From: Amblyomma americanum
Taxonomy: Eukaryota > Arthropoda > Arachnida > Ixodida > Ixodidae
Assembly (NCBI RefSeq): GCF_052857255.1
Contig: NC_135498.1
Span: 159,945,124-160,009,123 of the forward strand
Length of the DNA: 64,000 nucleotides
Direction: 5' to 3'
Positions within the stretch are counted from its first letter, which is position 1, and each line of letters opens with the position of its first letter. This document shows, one piece after another, positions 44,150 through 56,109 of this stretch. Below the pieces are notes generated by a model. That model had not been told where the DNA came from. It saw only the letters and a program-made list of their open reading frames with translations, and did no database searches. The position numbers and the translations under genes were made by a program.

Positions 44150-47100
44150 CTATAGGCATCACATGACGTCCGATTTTTTATTTGTCTGGTTTACTCTTAG
44201 CCAACAATGTCCGCAAACTAGCACGGCGAACGACCGTGAGCATGTCTAATGTGATTAACACAATGAAGAGCCGAGGAAGGGTGATAACGCATTACGTTGC
44301 TTCAAGGTTGAGTGATTGGTACAAATTGTGAGCAACGTTAAATAACAAAGGCCTTAATTTGCTATAATGTTAAAAGCTGACTTGATGAAAATATCTTTCG
44401 CTACATTGCTAGCCACATAATAGAGTAACATTTAATAAAAATGTTACTGCAACATTTGCTTTCTGTGAGAAATGCTGCGTAATGAGGTCAACTGTTAGAA
44501 AACATTTAGACACAGACAATGGACAACTTCTCCAAAGTGAAACTGAACACCAGCTGAAAGTACATTGCAAACATGATGAAAGTGCACAAGTTGAAGCCGA
44601 ATTTCCATCTGCCATATGGTAAGGAAATAAACAACTGAGTAAACCAAAAGCATGGGCAAACAAATCTGTGAATGCAGTGCAATGTAGCAGTTACATCTTT
44701 GCTACACAACCATTAATCAAAACCCCAACTCCTTCATGGATAACAAAAGCACCGACACAACATCATATTGCTCAATGCGATGTTTAATTTAGTAGGTACC
44801 TATTGCCGCCCATTCATGCCTGCTCTTCCTGCAGATAAATGAAACGCCACCAAAAAGCAGCGAGCAGCCATAATTGCTGCAGTGACAAGGAGGATGTGCA
44901 CCATCGATGCTGTTCCCCCATCCTGAGTAGGAAATAACAGCAGTTTTTTCTGGAAATACTCTGAAAACACGAATTTTCTATCCATCGTTTACTCAGCTTG
45001 CACTGACACGACACATTGTGTACTCGGTACCTTTGACAAACAAGGGGCCAGCCGATAGGCACACAAGACTGTAGAACCTTGCTAACTTGCAAAAAATCAA
45101 TGCACAGAAAGAAAAAGCTGACAAAGAAATGAGGAATTCCTTATTTGCACTTTTTATACAATACTAAGAATGTGGCTAAGATATGGCATGAACATTGTTT
45201 TTTTCTGTTCACTTACAAACTTTCCAGCCTGTGCTAGCATATTACTGTGATGTAAATAATGAAGCATGCCAGACTGTACAATATGCTGTAGCACTTATGA
45301 AATACTCCCCTTCAAGGCTACCGCATGCCTCTTACATGCGGTAAAGTTTAAATCTGCCAAACTAGCTAGTCTGCAAGATGAGACGCCAAGCCTCTGACAT
45401 CTGGCGATGTGTACCTCCCATGTAATTAGAGTGATTGGAGATGCTCCTTTTTGATGGAATTTCAGTTGCTGGGTGTGGAAGGACCAGATATGAAGGGCAA
45501 CAACTAGACACCCACTTTTTAAGCAACATCACAATAAGCAATGTGCCTTAGCTTTCCTTCTGTCCAAAAAGGAGTTTCATTTTCTATGTTCTGTGTTCAC
45601 ATAACTGCTTGCATGTGCACATTTTGGCTTGCTGGGAGGTGCTTTCCTCTGTTAAACTACAGTTTTAACTCTGGCCTCAGTCTTCTGCGCCTTCTTAATT
45701 TTTTGCTAGCGTTCACCTTAAGTCGCGTACAAACTCACGCAGATCTCCACTTTTCTACGTTTCCAGCTGTCACATCTTCTCTGCCTTCGTCATGTCCACC
45801 ACTGCATCCAATGCCTTCAAGTCTGCTGTGTATAATCATTTTATTTAATCTGCCTACACATGTATTTATGTTAGTCGCTCTCCTCTCTTCGATGCCAATT
45901 AGCCCTGAGAGTAAATAAGTGAAATGGTAGTCTAATCTAGGTCTGAGCAATCACGCATTATGTTGAGTTTATTTTACCACGTTGGCCAGTAGAGAGTGGA
46001 AGGAAAAAAAGCTGCTAAGTGGAGCTCGACATGCCTCTCAACCCCTACACTGGAAAGCAGCAGACACCAAGGCATACTTAATCACTAACGACAACAGAAC
46101 ATGACAAGTGTGAAGTAATTCAGTAACGTTCGTCGCATTTACCACAGTGCATACTCGCTGCTCAGTAATTTATTACCTCATTAGACATTCTTCAAAGCGA
46201 GTACAATTATGTGTTTTGTTTGAACATGGCACCACATACAATGACAATCATTAACCTTGTGCCAACACAACATAAAATAAACTTCTGCCCAGTAAATGCA
46301 TTGCTTACAGTGCCACCACGGCACCTGTTTAGAAAATAAGCTCAAAATATTAGTGACATTAAATTTGAGCAGACGGTAATTCCCCCACCCCCTCCCTAAA
46401 AAAAATGAAAAAGGGTGCTCTTCCGACGGTACGTTTGTACGCTGTAATATTTGCGAGTCCAACTACGTGTGAAATTCAGATATAAATAATTAACGCCAAA
46501 GCATTCGGTTGAATGCGAGGCGCCAGGGCGCGGGCAAACAGTAATCGTCTTCAGGTATCCACTGGTGCCACGCCCTGAGGGCCACTGCTCGGCGAATACC
46601 ATTTATGGCCACGTTCACATCCAACAAGCTTGTCACAAACATCACACAGGTGATGATGCAGCAGCAGTTCATCATTGCTGTTGGCCAGTGCTGAATTTTT
46701 TGGCGTGGTAAACGGAATCATCCACCGAAACGCGCGTCGACTGTTACTCGCCAGATTCTTGCAGTCCCACGAGGGAGAGCAGCTTTTCCGTCGGCTTCAA
46801 GTCTCCTCTTTCGTGCAGGGCCACTGGCATTGTAACGCACATTCTGCATGATCGTTTTACTACGCACCGATGCCGCACGGGACAGCGAGCTGTTGTATGT
46901 ACACTCCAATGCAGCGTTCCGGCCACACACATACACACACACATACTAAAGACACACAACGCGCAGGACGCACGCAGCGAACACGGAAGAACAAAAACCC
47001 ATTCAATAGCGCCTGTTCATTCAACTCCACACTGCGCTAACTGCGCACATGTTTCCGACTGCGGGCTCGGCTAGCGCTTCGACTTCGCCATGGCTAGCCA

Positions 47101-48924
47101 TGGCCAAGCTGCGCTGCCGCTGGTGGTAATAACGTTCATGCAATGAAAAGAAAAAACAATATATCAAATGATTCAGGTTGTCAGCTAAAAAAGCTACCGA
47201 AAATTAAATACATCTTATATGTTTTTGCCGTTGTGCGCCTTTGCAACATCAGCGACGTGAGCTGGAGCGCGAATACGCGAATGGCGCTATGAATTTCCCG
47301 TGTAGCTCCGTAAATTGCAAATGGCGTGGCATGTCTAACTTTTAGACATGCTTGCAGAGGTAGTCGGTGCGAACAGTTGAAGTTCAATCGACTGGAATTG
47401 CTCAAGGAAAGTCAGTGGCACTGCATTTTTATTGTTTCTGTGCATTGCGAGTGACTTTGGCGGCAGCCACTCGGCAACGTCTCCGGTTTGGCGAACTTGT
47501 GAGAAGGTGAGCCTTTTGTTCTCAAATTTTGAAAGCGGTTTTTTGTTTTTATTGTAACCCTGCGTCTCGTCACATGTTATGTTCACGATAACATCAGTAC
47601 AACGTGCATACGCTTTCTGTCTCTATTTAGAGTAATATTGGTCGATCAGCGCAAACTTTTGGATTCAATTAAGCACGAACTGTCCATGTTGGTACTGCGT
47701 GTCGAATGTGTTTTGAGACGATTCTGAGCGGGAGATGGTGTTCTGAAAATTTGTGTACTACCAGATATAGTCTAGAGATTTGAAACCATTTATCACACTG
47801 AAACAAAGTCGGAAAACTGTTTTGTGTTCATGCATCTGCTGTCCTTAAACTTGACTTTTCGCCAATCATTCGCATGGCTCCTTTGGATCTGGAAAATTGA
47901 CTACTGTTGCTAGGGGTGCCTGGTAGCAGAGCTCCTGGGGACGCCCAGTGGGTCATTTGTTTGTCCAAGTGCCCAGTACCAAAGGTACCATTCCTGACAT
48001 TTTTTCCCAGTCCGTTAACCTCATATTCCTTGCAAAGATTACAGTATGTAATCAGGTAGTAAAAAAATTGGTAACTTCTGCATATTTCAGAACAGTTCAG
48101 AGAAATGCACATGCAGCATCAGTATTCTCTCGGTAGAATTTCTGAGACCTGGATTCATTTCTTCTAGGACTGTGGCAAGCAGTAGGTCAACTGTACATAA
48201 ATTTATTTTCCTCTGGTGCAAAGTAACGAGTGCAAACATCATAAGACAAGTCTCTAGTCTGTTTCATTCTCCCTGCATTTGGCCAAAGCATAATATGAAA
48301 TGCTGTATGTTTTATGCCCTAGTTTCCTTTACTTTGAGCAGTAGATATTGACAGTGAATGGCAAGGCAACTCCAATCGCTGACGGTTTTGCCTTCGGCAG
48401 CAAAACAGGGAATACTTTACCCCATGTGTTATCTCGACAAACTCAAAACTGCGATGGACAGCTGCGTCCACAGCTGCTATCACCTCCCAAGTGCATGCGC
48501 TCGTAAGACACATAATAACTCTGGATTGCCATTAACATAGCCTTGCTCATTGCAGTTGCCGATAAACACCTCATAAGTGGTACTATTATGCACTCTTTTC
48601 TTTGGCACTATGTATGACCTTCTGTTCTCGCACTTTCTAGAAATAATGCATGCAGTTTTGAAGTGCAAAAAGGGAATTTACGTGTAACTATATTGTCATG
48701 TCAGTATGTTACAGCCAGATTGTACATTGATGTCAGTGCTGGTGGTTTCTTTTCATTATTTTAGGAGAATGTTATAATTTTACCTATAGCAAATAATAGC
48801 CCTCACTAATTAGCTGATTTTGTCATGTCCACTATTTTGATATGCTAAGCCACCAAAGCATGATTCAGAATGTTGTCAGAACTAAAGGCACTGAGTCTTT
48901 CGTGTCAGTAAAAAATGTGCTTTA
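44150..48924. other. CACTA-like interior, no gene recognised
   Basis: AT-rich except for a CpG-rich patch at 46690-47110 (containing 'cgcgcgtcgactg' and 'gcgctaactgcgcac'), which could be a promoter. Minus-strand frames next to it (46490-46675, 46718-46942, 44800-45092) have no family motif. Confidence 0.4.
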
Positions 48925-49583
48925 TACCCCTGTCACATGGCATTCCTCGAAGGCCTTTCTAGCAAAGGCACCATTTTTCACCAAAGGAGCGAAAGCTTAA
49001 AGGAGCAGCGATGCAGCTACACGGTGCAGCCCAAAGGTGAAAGTCGTTCAGGCTTAACACCCGCTGCTATACTCGAGGTAGCTGAAGTGAGTGTTCTAAA
49101 ATTAAAGTGGTGTATGTATTCTGTTCATTCGTTGAGCTTTGACAATTTTTTTATTCTGATTGCTTCCTTAAAAGTACTGCAACAGCTACTCTCATCAGCA
49201 GAAGCAGGTTTTGTACGTGTATTGCCTTGGCCACCATGGGCGCTCGGTGTTGCCGCAACAGTTTCACTGTTTGAAATTTGAATATAAAACATAAACACCC
49301 GTACAAAAACCAAAGCCAGACACACCTTTCGTATTTGAAAAAAATGTTTTCAAACATTATTAGCTTATCTATTTTTTTTATTGCTTTTACTTTTTGACTT
49401 TGGATGGTACTGCGATCACGATTCTCGAATGCCGCGTCTTCGGGCTCCAAAGGTCTCGGTTGAGCGCCTTCGCCTCCAAGGCCCTTAGCGACAAAGGCGC
49501 AATATTTGTACCGGGTAGCTGCACTCCTTACGCCTTTGGATATGATTCTCAAAGGCCTTTGCGGTGCCCGTGTGACAGGGGTA
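48925..49583. mobile_element. Harbinger-like MITE, 659 bp
   Basis: It starts TACCCCTGTCACATGG and ends in the near-complement of CCGTGTGACAGGGGTA. It is flanked by TTA on both sides (48922-48924, 49584-49586). TWA 3-bp duplications are characteristic of PIF/Harbinger. The inner arms share 'caaaggc' blocks in opposite orientation. No transposase is present. The open frames over it on either strand are incidental. Confidence 0.7.
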
Positions 49584-49586
49584 TTA

Positions 49587-50710
49587 GTGTGGTATGGCTG
49601 CTTGAACACCTGTCCCTGGTATCTCACAAACTGAATAAGGAAGGGAAAAGCCTCAGGGTGCTTGCCGACGTTTCGACAAGAGGACTTGTCTTTGTCTGGC
49701 AAAGTGTTCATCATTGGTGGGGTTTAAATAAGGTTTTCACTTCGAGGCGAAAGGCCTGTTGTGTAGGACGAGGGTGCGATATGGGAAGGGCGTTACGATG
49801 GGGAGCGTGAACCTTGACCAGGCATGATAGCTGCTAAAGAAGATTAACCGGTTGACCTGCAAAACTGTGAAAACAAAAAAGCCCAATTCAGTAGAAACGA
49901 ATCTCTGGGTATGGAGTGTGGATAGTGGGCTTGAATGGCTTTATGTTCAGCCGCAACAGGTGGCTTGGTATGGCTGGCTGCCTTTTCCTGAAAAACTAGG
50001 ATAAAGGAATTAAGCAGCATGGCAGAATAAAATACCAGGGGGGGGGGGCAAAATAATTTGAAGGAAAAAGAGAAAATGAGGGCAGGTTCGGAGAAAAGGC
50101 AAAAAGAAGGGGGAGGGGGAGGAGTATGGCAGCCAAGGTTCCGAGAAGTGATGTCAGGAGGTGCAGGGCGTAAGGTTAAAGTATAACGATAAATTAAAGA
50201 AAGCAGGAAAGGAGGGGGAATTTATGGGTTGGGAAACCTCTGACCATGTGCAAGGCCTTTTCAAATAATTATGCCAATTCCGGAATGTACAGAGCTGGCC
50301 ACATTTAGTGCAAACATGTGAGCTCATGGCCGCACTCTTTAGAGGTCCACTGTGTGCGGCGCAGCCACTCATCGCTGCAAAATGGCGCAAGAGGAGATGC
50401 ACCTGGATGTGGTGCTTCGTGTCATGTTACACTTCGATGTGTGGCAATGTCAGACACAGTGGCCCAAAGAGCACAGCCATGTGCTCGCGTGTTCGCACTA
50501 AGAGTGGACAACCCTGTACTTGATTCTAAGTTTCCTCTGTATATGTTGACCCCAGACGAAAACAAGTTGTCTTGTCGAAACGGCAAGCAACCTGAGATTT
50601 TTCCTTCCCTTGTTCACTTTTTGAGTGTCAAGAAACCATCTGCCTACTCTTTCTGTACCATGCACTCCACATCTTGTACGGTTATCTTTGTATGTATACA
50701 CCAGTGATAA
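49587..50710. mobile_element. PLE-derived inverted repeat
   Basis: The left arm 'ggaagggaaaagcctcaggg', 'tgcttgccgacgtttcgaca' and 'agaggacttgtctttgtctgg' (49637-49700) is mirrored by the right arm 50560-50640 ('gacgaaaacaagttgtcttg', 'tcgaaacggcaagcaacctg', 'agatttttccttcc'). The 'cgtttcgacaag..ctt' signature recalls ends of Penelope-like elements. The centre has purine-rich sequence with a (G)10 run at about 50039-50048. No RT or GIY-YIG is recognised. Confidence 0.55.
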
Positions 50711-51835
50711 ATCATGAAGGAAATCAAGGGATTTGTATTTGTATTGCTTAACACTTACTTTAAAGCTATATCATGAGGGTATAGTTGAAAATGTGCTTCG
50801 GGGGCTTGGTTGTGTGTCGTGACTGGTTTCTCTTTATCAGGGCTACTTGACAGCCACCATGAAACGCAGGCTTTTGAAAAGTCGTTCCTCAAATGAAAGA
50901 GCGTTTCCACTGTTACAATGAAAATGTTATTTGCTAAAAACTTCAATCATTGCAGTTCAGGGATTGATATTTTTCAAATAACTAACTTGAAGTTCAAAAC
51001 CTGCAGAAGGAACTATGTAACTTTTTTCCTGCCTTAAAACCCCAGTACTTATTTGCCAGTTTCAGCAAGCAGAGGTCTGTTTCATGGCACATACTTTCCA
51101 CTACCTTGCATGAAAATTGTGCAGTACAGGCCCACCATAAAACTAGGGACATAGTATACTGCTTGTATGCAACTACTTTGGCGTTAGAGCATGCATAGCA
51201 TGGTCTTAAAGTTATTCTTTTCATTTGCAACTGGTTCATAAAAGGCCTATTCTGGCAAAAGGCATTTAGCAAAATTATCTTCCTCTGAATGCTTCTAAGG
51301 ATAACTTTAGTTCATTCAGGAAAATATATATTGACAATATCTCTTAAAGGCATGATTGTCCATATTAGCTCTTGTTACCTCACAGTATTTAGTTTTGTGC
51401 CTCCAGCATCACTGACTTGCATCATATGATAAATAGAGTAGTAAAAAGCTCGCTGTTAGTTTAAACCGCAACTCATGATGGGGCTGTGCACTTTTTGTTG
51501 TGTTACATGAAATATACTTATGTATGAAACAATTTCTTTCAGCTGCACCTCACATGATTCAAATTCCACCAGAAGAAAGGCTGCAACACAACATTGCTCA
51601 CTATCTGTTGCTTTCCCAGCACATAACATGCCATAACAGCACATAGCAGGTAAGATGTGAACAAAAACAGTGCATGTATATGTTCCACACATGCATTTTG
51701 TGTACTACCAACACTATGATATGATTAACTATGTCATGTAAGAGAGAGCACACAAATCATGTTTTGTATATATTGCAGCATGGTTATTTCAAGTTTTAAA
51801 CTGGCCTTTGAAACGACCCATTGTATCACCGCTGG
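50711..51835. other. CACTA-like interior, no gene recognised
   Basis: AT-rich, short frames only (50755-50946, 50994-51272, 51456-51692 on minus), without motifs. Confidence 0.4.
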
Positions 51836-51922
51836 TTACCCGGTGGCACTGGGGATCGAACTCCGCACCTCCTGCTTGCGAGGCAGATGCTCGGACCACT
51901 AGGCCACTCCTGCGGTCCCCCC
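51836..51922 (-). repeat. tRNA-like SINE head (Ala-CGC-like), not a functional tRNA
   Basis: The minus strand reads A box 'TGGCCTAGTGG', an anticodon-like stem-loop 'ctgcctcgcaagcag' (would read CGC) and B box 'agttcgatcccc'. The acceptor stem ('gcaggag' versus 'tgccacc') and part of the T stem do not pair. It is therefore a tRNA-derived repeat or dead tRNA. Confidence 0.6.
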
Positions 51923-54700
51923 ACTGATGTTGCTTACACCAGGTGCTGTTAAAGCCCCGGTATGTATGTTAAATGCATTTTAGAAAGCCATTCACTTCCA
52001 AAGTACCATTTCATCTTTATAGCAAAACCACAGTTCACCTAGCTAGACAAACCTGCTGCATACAAGCCAGCAGAAGGGTTGCACGTACATGCTTCGTTAG
52101 GAAAACATAAAAATCAAGCAGAGCCTGCCCTTCATGGTGCATTATACCCTGATTTTGAGCAATGATCACGATAGGCAGATGGTCATTTCATTGAACACTT
52201 GCATGATACATTCGTAGAATCGAAAAGACAAGTACTATTGCAAAATCTTCAAACAGTGTTTATTCTCAGAGAAAACATATCATGAAAAAAGTGTTGGATT
52301 AGTTTTGGTGTACCTCGTATGGGGAAAGGGGCTCCCACTTTGTGAAAGGCTTAATTTTGGAATAACGAAAGCGTTTAGACTAGTTGGGTTACCATGTTTA
52401 GATAGTGGATGTGCTCAAAAAGACACTGGAAGTAAGCGCACTGTGTGGAAATCTCTTTCTGTATACTTGTCTTTTTGAGCGCTTTCACGATCTAAACTTA
52501 ATTTTGCAAGAGAGCAAGGAAAACTAATATTTAAATTCCAATATTTAAGGATAAAAGATCATGTTTCATTGTGTTGCTTAAAGTGTACATTGTATCGCTA
52601 TTGCTGTATTGCAGCACTTCTGTCGTGGCCCTGCATTGCAGCCTCTTGACTTTTGTTTATTTAATAGGCAGTCCTTTTTTTCATTCGATTGCAACACTTT
52701 AGGAGTTACTACAGAGTTGCGTGGTAGCGAACTCTCAGATTAACGGTTTGCATTATTACTCCAGCATAACTTGCTAAGAGTTTCACTGCAGTCTTGTTAC
52801 TAGAACAGCCTCTTGAAAGTATTCAGCCTGGTGGTCATTGAGGGTTACTGTTCACATATCAAAATGCCGGATCAGCTGTATACTCTTTACAGCTACCAGA
52901 ACTATGGTACATTTCATGACATGCTGGCTGAAGAGTGCTGGAGCACCAGACTGGGGATTTGGATGAAACAATTTTCAAATGTGTGCTCGGTATCACGCTG
53001 TTTTGTTCCAGTTGTGGAGAGGTTTTCTTTTCATATTTGTTCTGTCAAACATTTAAATTTTGGGCAATATGTTGTTGCCTTTATCTTGTGTTCTCTTTGT
53101 TGTTGAGGTTTAGTATTTTTGGCACAAGCACTCCACTCTATTACTTTTCAGTATAATTTAAAATTTGTAGGGCACGTTATGAAGAATAAAACTTCTACTT
53201 GAATAATCTGCATGTGTTTATGTTCTCATTGTTGATATAAAAACTTAGTTGAGACAGCTTGTATTTTAGCTCTGGCTAGAATTTTTAGGAGAGCCTCAGT
53301 AACATAATCACATGACCAACACAAACTCGGTATTATTATTTGTGCAATGAAAAACAGTTTTAGAATAGTTATTAACAGCTGTCAGTGTAGGACTGGCCTA
53401 AAATGTTGTGTGCTCTATGTAGCTCTTCTTTGAGGCAGGATTAATTCATCTGCACCTGCAGCCTGATACCGCCAAGATACCAATTCTTGGGTGAACTTGT
53501 GATTTTTTTTCACTGAGCGAACTTGCATCATCTTGAAGCATGGAACTTGAGCTGATTCTTAACAGCTCTAGTGTAGCGAATTTCATTATCCTCATTGCTT
53601 AGTTTACATTCACCTCAGGACAATGGCCTTTTCCAGTTTAATTATCTGTGTCTTGCACCAGCTACATGCCACACTATCAGAAATCACCTAATCTTATCTA
53701 GTGAGCTTATAATCAGCTATCTCCTGCTGTATTTTCCTTAGGGTGAAATTCATTTTGTTGTGATACAATGCACAAGCTGTTTCCTGGTGTGGTGCTCAGC
53801 TTATCTGGAATGAAACGCTTGGGAAATGGTTCTCTGATTTCACCTTGAGTAGACGAAATTAACTTGTGCTAAGGCACTCTTTGACCACAGATGCCCTTGT
53901 GCCATTAAAATCCATCAAATTCATTCCGTTGCCCTAAGATACCATTGGTGATTCATTCTCTGCATTGTATGCCCTGGCCAGATCCATTTTCTTCTTTTAA
54001 TTTCTGCCAGAATATTAACAACTTCCTTGTTCATCCCTGTTATGGTTTCGCTCGGTCAGTTGTTCTATTAATAATTATAATCACTTTATTGAAAACATTT
54101 TGGGCTAAATGGCATCAAGTTTGCCACTCTGCACAATGATATATATGTTTGGTCTTGTATGTTTTTACTTGTGTGGTAATGTTTATTTTGTGCTCACTGT
54201 CTAAACAACCTTATTTGCCTATGATATCCTAAGCCCTTCTATACCTATTTTCCTTCCCCCTGGCTCTTTCTCTTTTCAGTCATTTCTCCTCTTTCCTATA
54301 CACCGGCCATTGGTCACAAGGCTGCTGTGGGAACGACAGTCAGCAGTGGGCCCTTTTTGTTCATGGAACCTGCACTGCTACTATTAGCACTAATAGTACG
54401 TTATCAGTATTTTTGTGATAGTGCATTTATTGTTATTTATGAAGTAGTTGGCTAAGGCAGTGGTAGCAGTGTTGGATATTGCAATATATTATGCATATAT
54501 CTCACTTGCAATATATCAGTGTGTTCACTATAACACTACCCTCTATTTCTTTCAGTTCAGTTATTTGGCTATAGATATATTGTGCTGCTTTCCTAGTTTA
54601 GTCAACTCAAACTAAAACTTTGCTCTTTGTGTCACAGGTAGAATCTACAATGATTGCTGCTCTGCGTCTTGTAAGCAGGAGGCAGTGTTCAATGGAGCCA
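51923..54700. other. CACTA-like interior, no gene recognised
   Basis: AT-rich. A short inverted repeat around 52409-52485 is built on 'gtgctcaaaaagaca' and 'tgtctttttgagcgc'. The frame 52813-53106 has no known motif. Confidence 0.4.
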
Positions 54701-54703
54701 TGA

Positions 54704-54793
54704 ACTTTCCTTGGAATTGAAAAGCCTTTTCCGTATTATGCGCTGAACCACGAGTGTGAAGAGGAAAATGTCATGCCTTGGATTTCTGCAGAG
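54704..54793 (+). other. Possible exon of an unidentified gene
   Basis: The plus strand reads 30 clean codons, 'TFLGIEKPFPYYALNHECEE' then 'ENVMPWISAE', followed by a consensus donor gtgagc at 54794. A second candidate at 58107-58157 begins after ttgtgtacttgcag and continues in the same phase with 'RLARKREEFSFLYAEWK'. The PLE pair lies between them, as if inserted in an intron. No homologue is recognised. It could be part of the CACTA transposase or cargo, or chance. Confidence 0.25.
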
Positions 54794-54814
54794 GTGAGCC
54801 ATTGCGGTGAATCC

Positions 54815-56095
54815 ACCAGCGTGAAAGACAGGGATGAGAAAGGAGACAAGACAGGTGCTGACTCGCGACTAAAGTTTATTGGCGTGAACAGGGAATATAT
54901 AAAAAGCCAAGCAATACCATAAACCATGTAGTTACAGATAAGCATACAGGACAACATGAGTCAAAAATCGCCCTCAACATTTCCCTGATCGAGGTAGTCC
55001 AACTCATTGTGTGTTAACACGATAGACAAAACACACATTCTTCACGGAGTCATAAGATGTGTCTAGCCTCGATAATCTCCCATTTAATCTCTCTGAATTT
55101 ACTGCCAAAATGCGTGTTGCCAAAAGGAAAGGGTAGCAGACTTCACATCCCGTGCAGTGTACAGCAGAGTTACCCCAACCACCTAGCCAAGCCCCTACCC
55201 TCATGTGTTCCTGTAGTCTTACATTCATACACCTTCCAGTTGCACCTATGTAAACCAGACTACAAGATAGTAATATTTGATACCACATTCATTTTACAAG
55301 GTACATATACATTTCACTCTACACGTGTACTTTTCTCGAGCCACATTCACAGAATTATTCTTAAAATTTTACATGCTTTAGACAACGTATTAGGGGCCGA
55401 GAAAGCCGCTTTTACATCATACCTTCTGGCCACATTTTTCAAATTGTGCGACAATTTATGTACATACGGTAACACAACTGGTCTTTTGGCATCTCGCTGG
55501 CTGGCCCCAGCCTGATTGTGCCGGTCACCGCAAAACTGTCTCAGCTTCTTTAACAATTTATCATATGCTCTTGCAGTAACAAGGTTTGGAAATCCTGCGT
55601 TCGTTAACCTTAAAATCTGCTCTTGGAAACTAGTCGTCATGCTGTGAAAGCATAATTTCATCAATTCTGAGCCCGCGCTAGAAAGTGCAATGCTATCTTT
55701 CACTGGCTTGGAATGGTCGACATGTAGCCAGGTAGCAGCTTAACACTCGCCAGCACACATGAAGTGTGCTGAGCATCAAGGTAAGGTCCAGAAACCACAG
55801 CTCTTTTTCTTGGGTCATTTGCTCCAAGGTAAACCTGAGATAAAGGCCTTGCTTTTTAAACAACTTGAGAAGATGTACAGGTCCCGAACTATCACAACCT
55901 TTATAAAAGACCAGAAAATCATCGACATAGCAAAAGATTTTTCCCCCAGCCCATGCACATTCTGGACAATTCTATCCACCCTACTCAAGAAAATATTGCT
56001 TAGCACAAGGCCAACCTTTGAACCACTACATATTCGAGACTTTAGAACACATACCGCACTGCGCTACTCTACAAACATGCTCTTCAAATAAATGC
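54815..56095 (-). mobile_element. Penelope-like element, minus copy (5'-truncated)
   Basis: On the minus strand, RT remnants 'VLSNIFLSRVDRIVQN' with a 'MSMIFWSFIK' version of the YVDDFLVF box lie at 55815-56006. The linker 'YDKLLKKLRQFCGDRHNQAG' and 'RRYDVKAAFSAPNTLSKACK' lies at 55347-55703. A GIY-YIG endonuclease 'CSLVYIGATGRCMNVRLQEH' lies at 55004-55288, with 'VYIGATG' the active-site start. The end has 'ataaactttagtcgcgagtc' at about 54885-54865 in reverse. PLEs encode one protein with RT fused to GIY-YIG; here it is split by frameshifts and stops. Confidence 0.85.
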
Positions 56096-56109
56096 TATTC
56101 AATAACATG

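Noticed and set aside
49151..49714. 187-codon minus-strand open frame
   Set aside because: It spans the MITE and the adjoining PLE-like repeat, so it is a composite of repeats.
51836..51922. tRNA-Ala(CGC) gene
   Set aside because: Acceptor and T stems do not pair; the boxes alone fit a tRNA-derived repeat.
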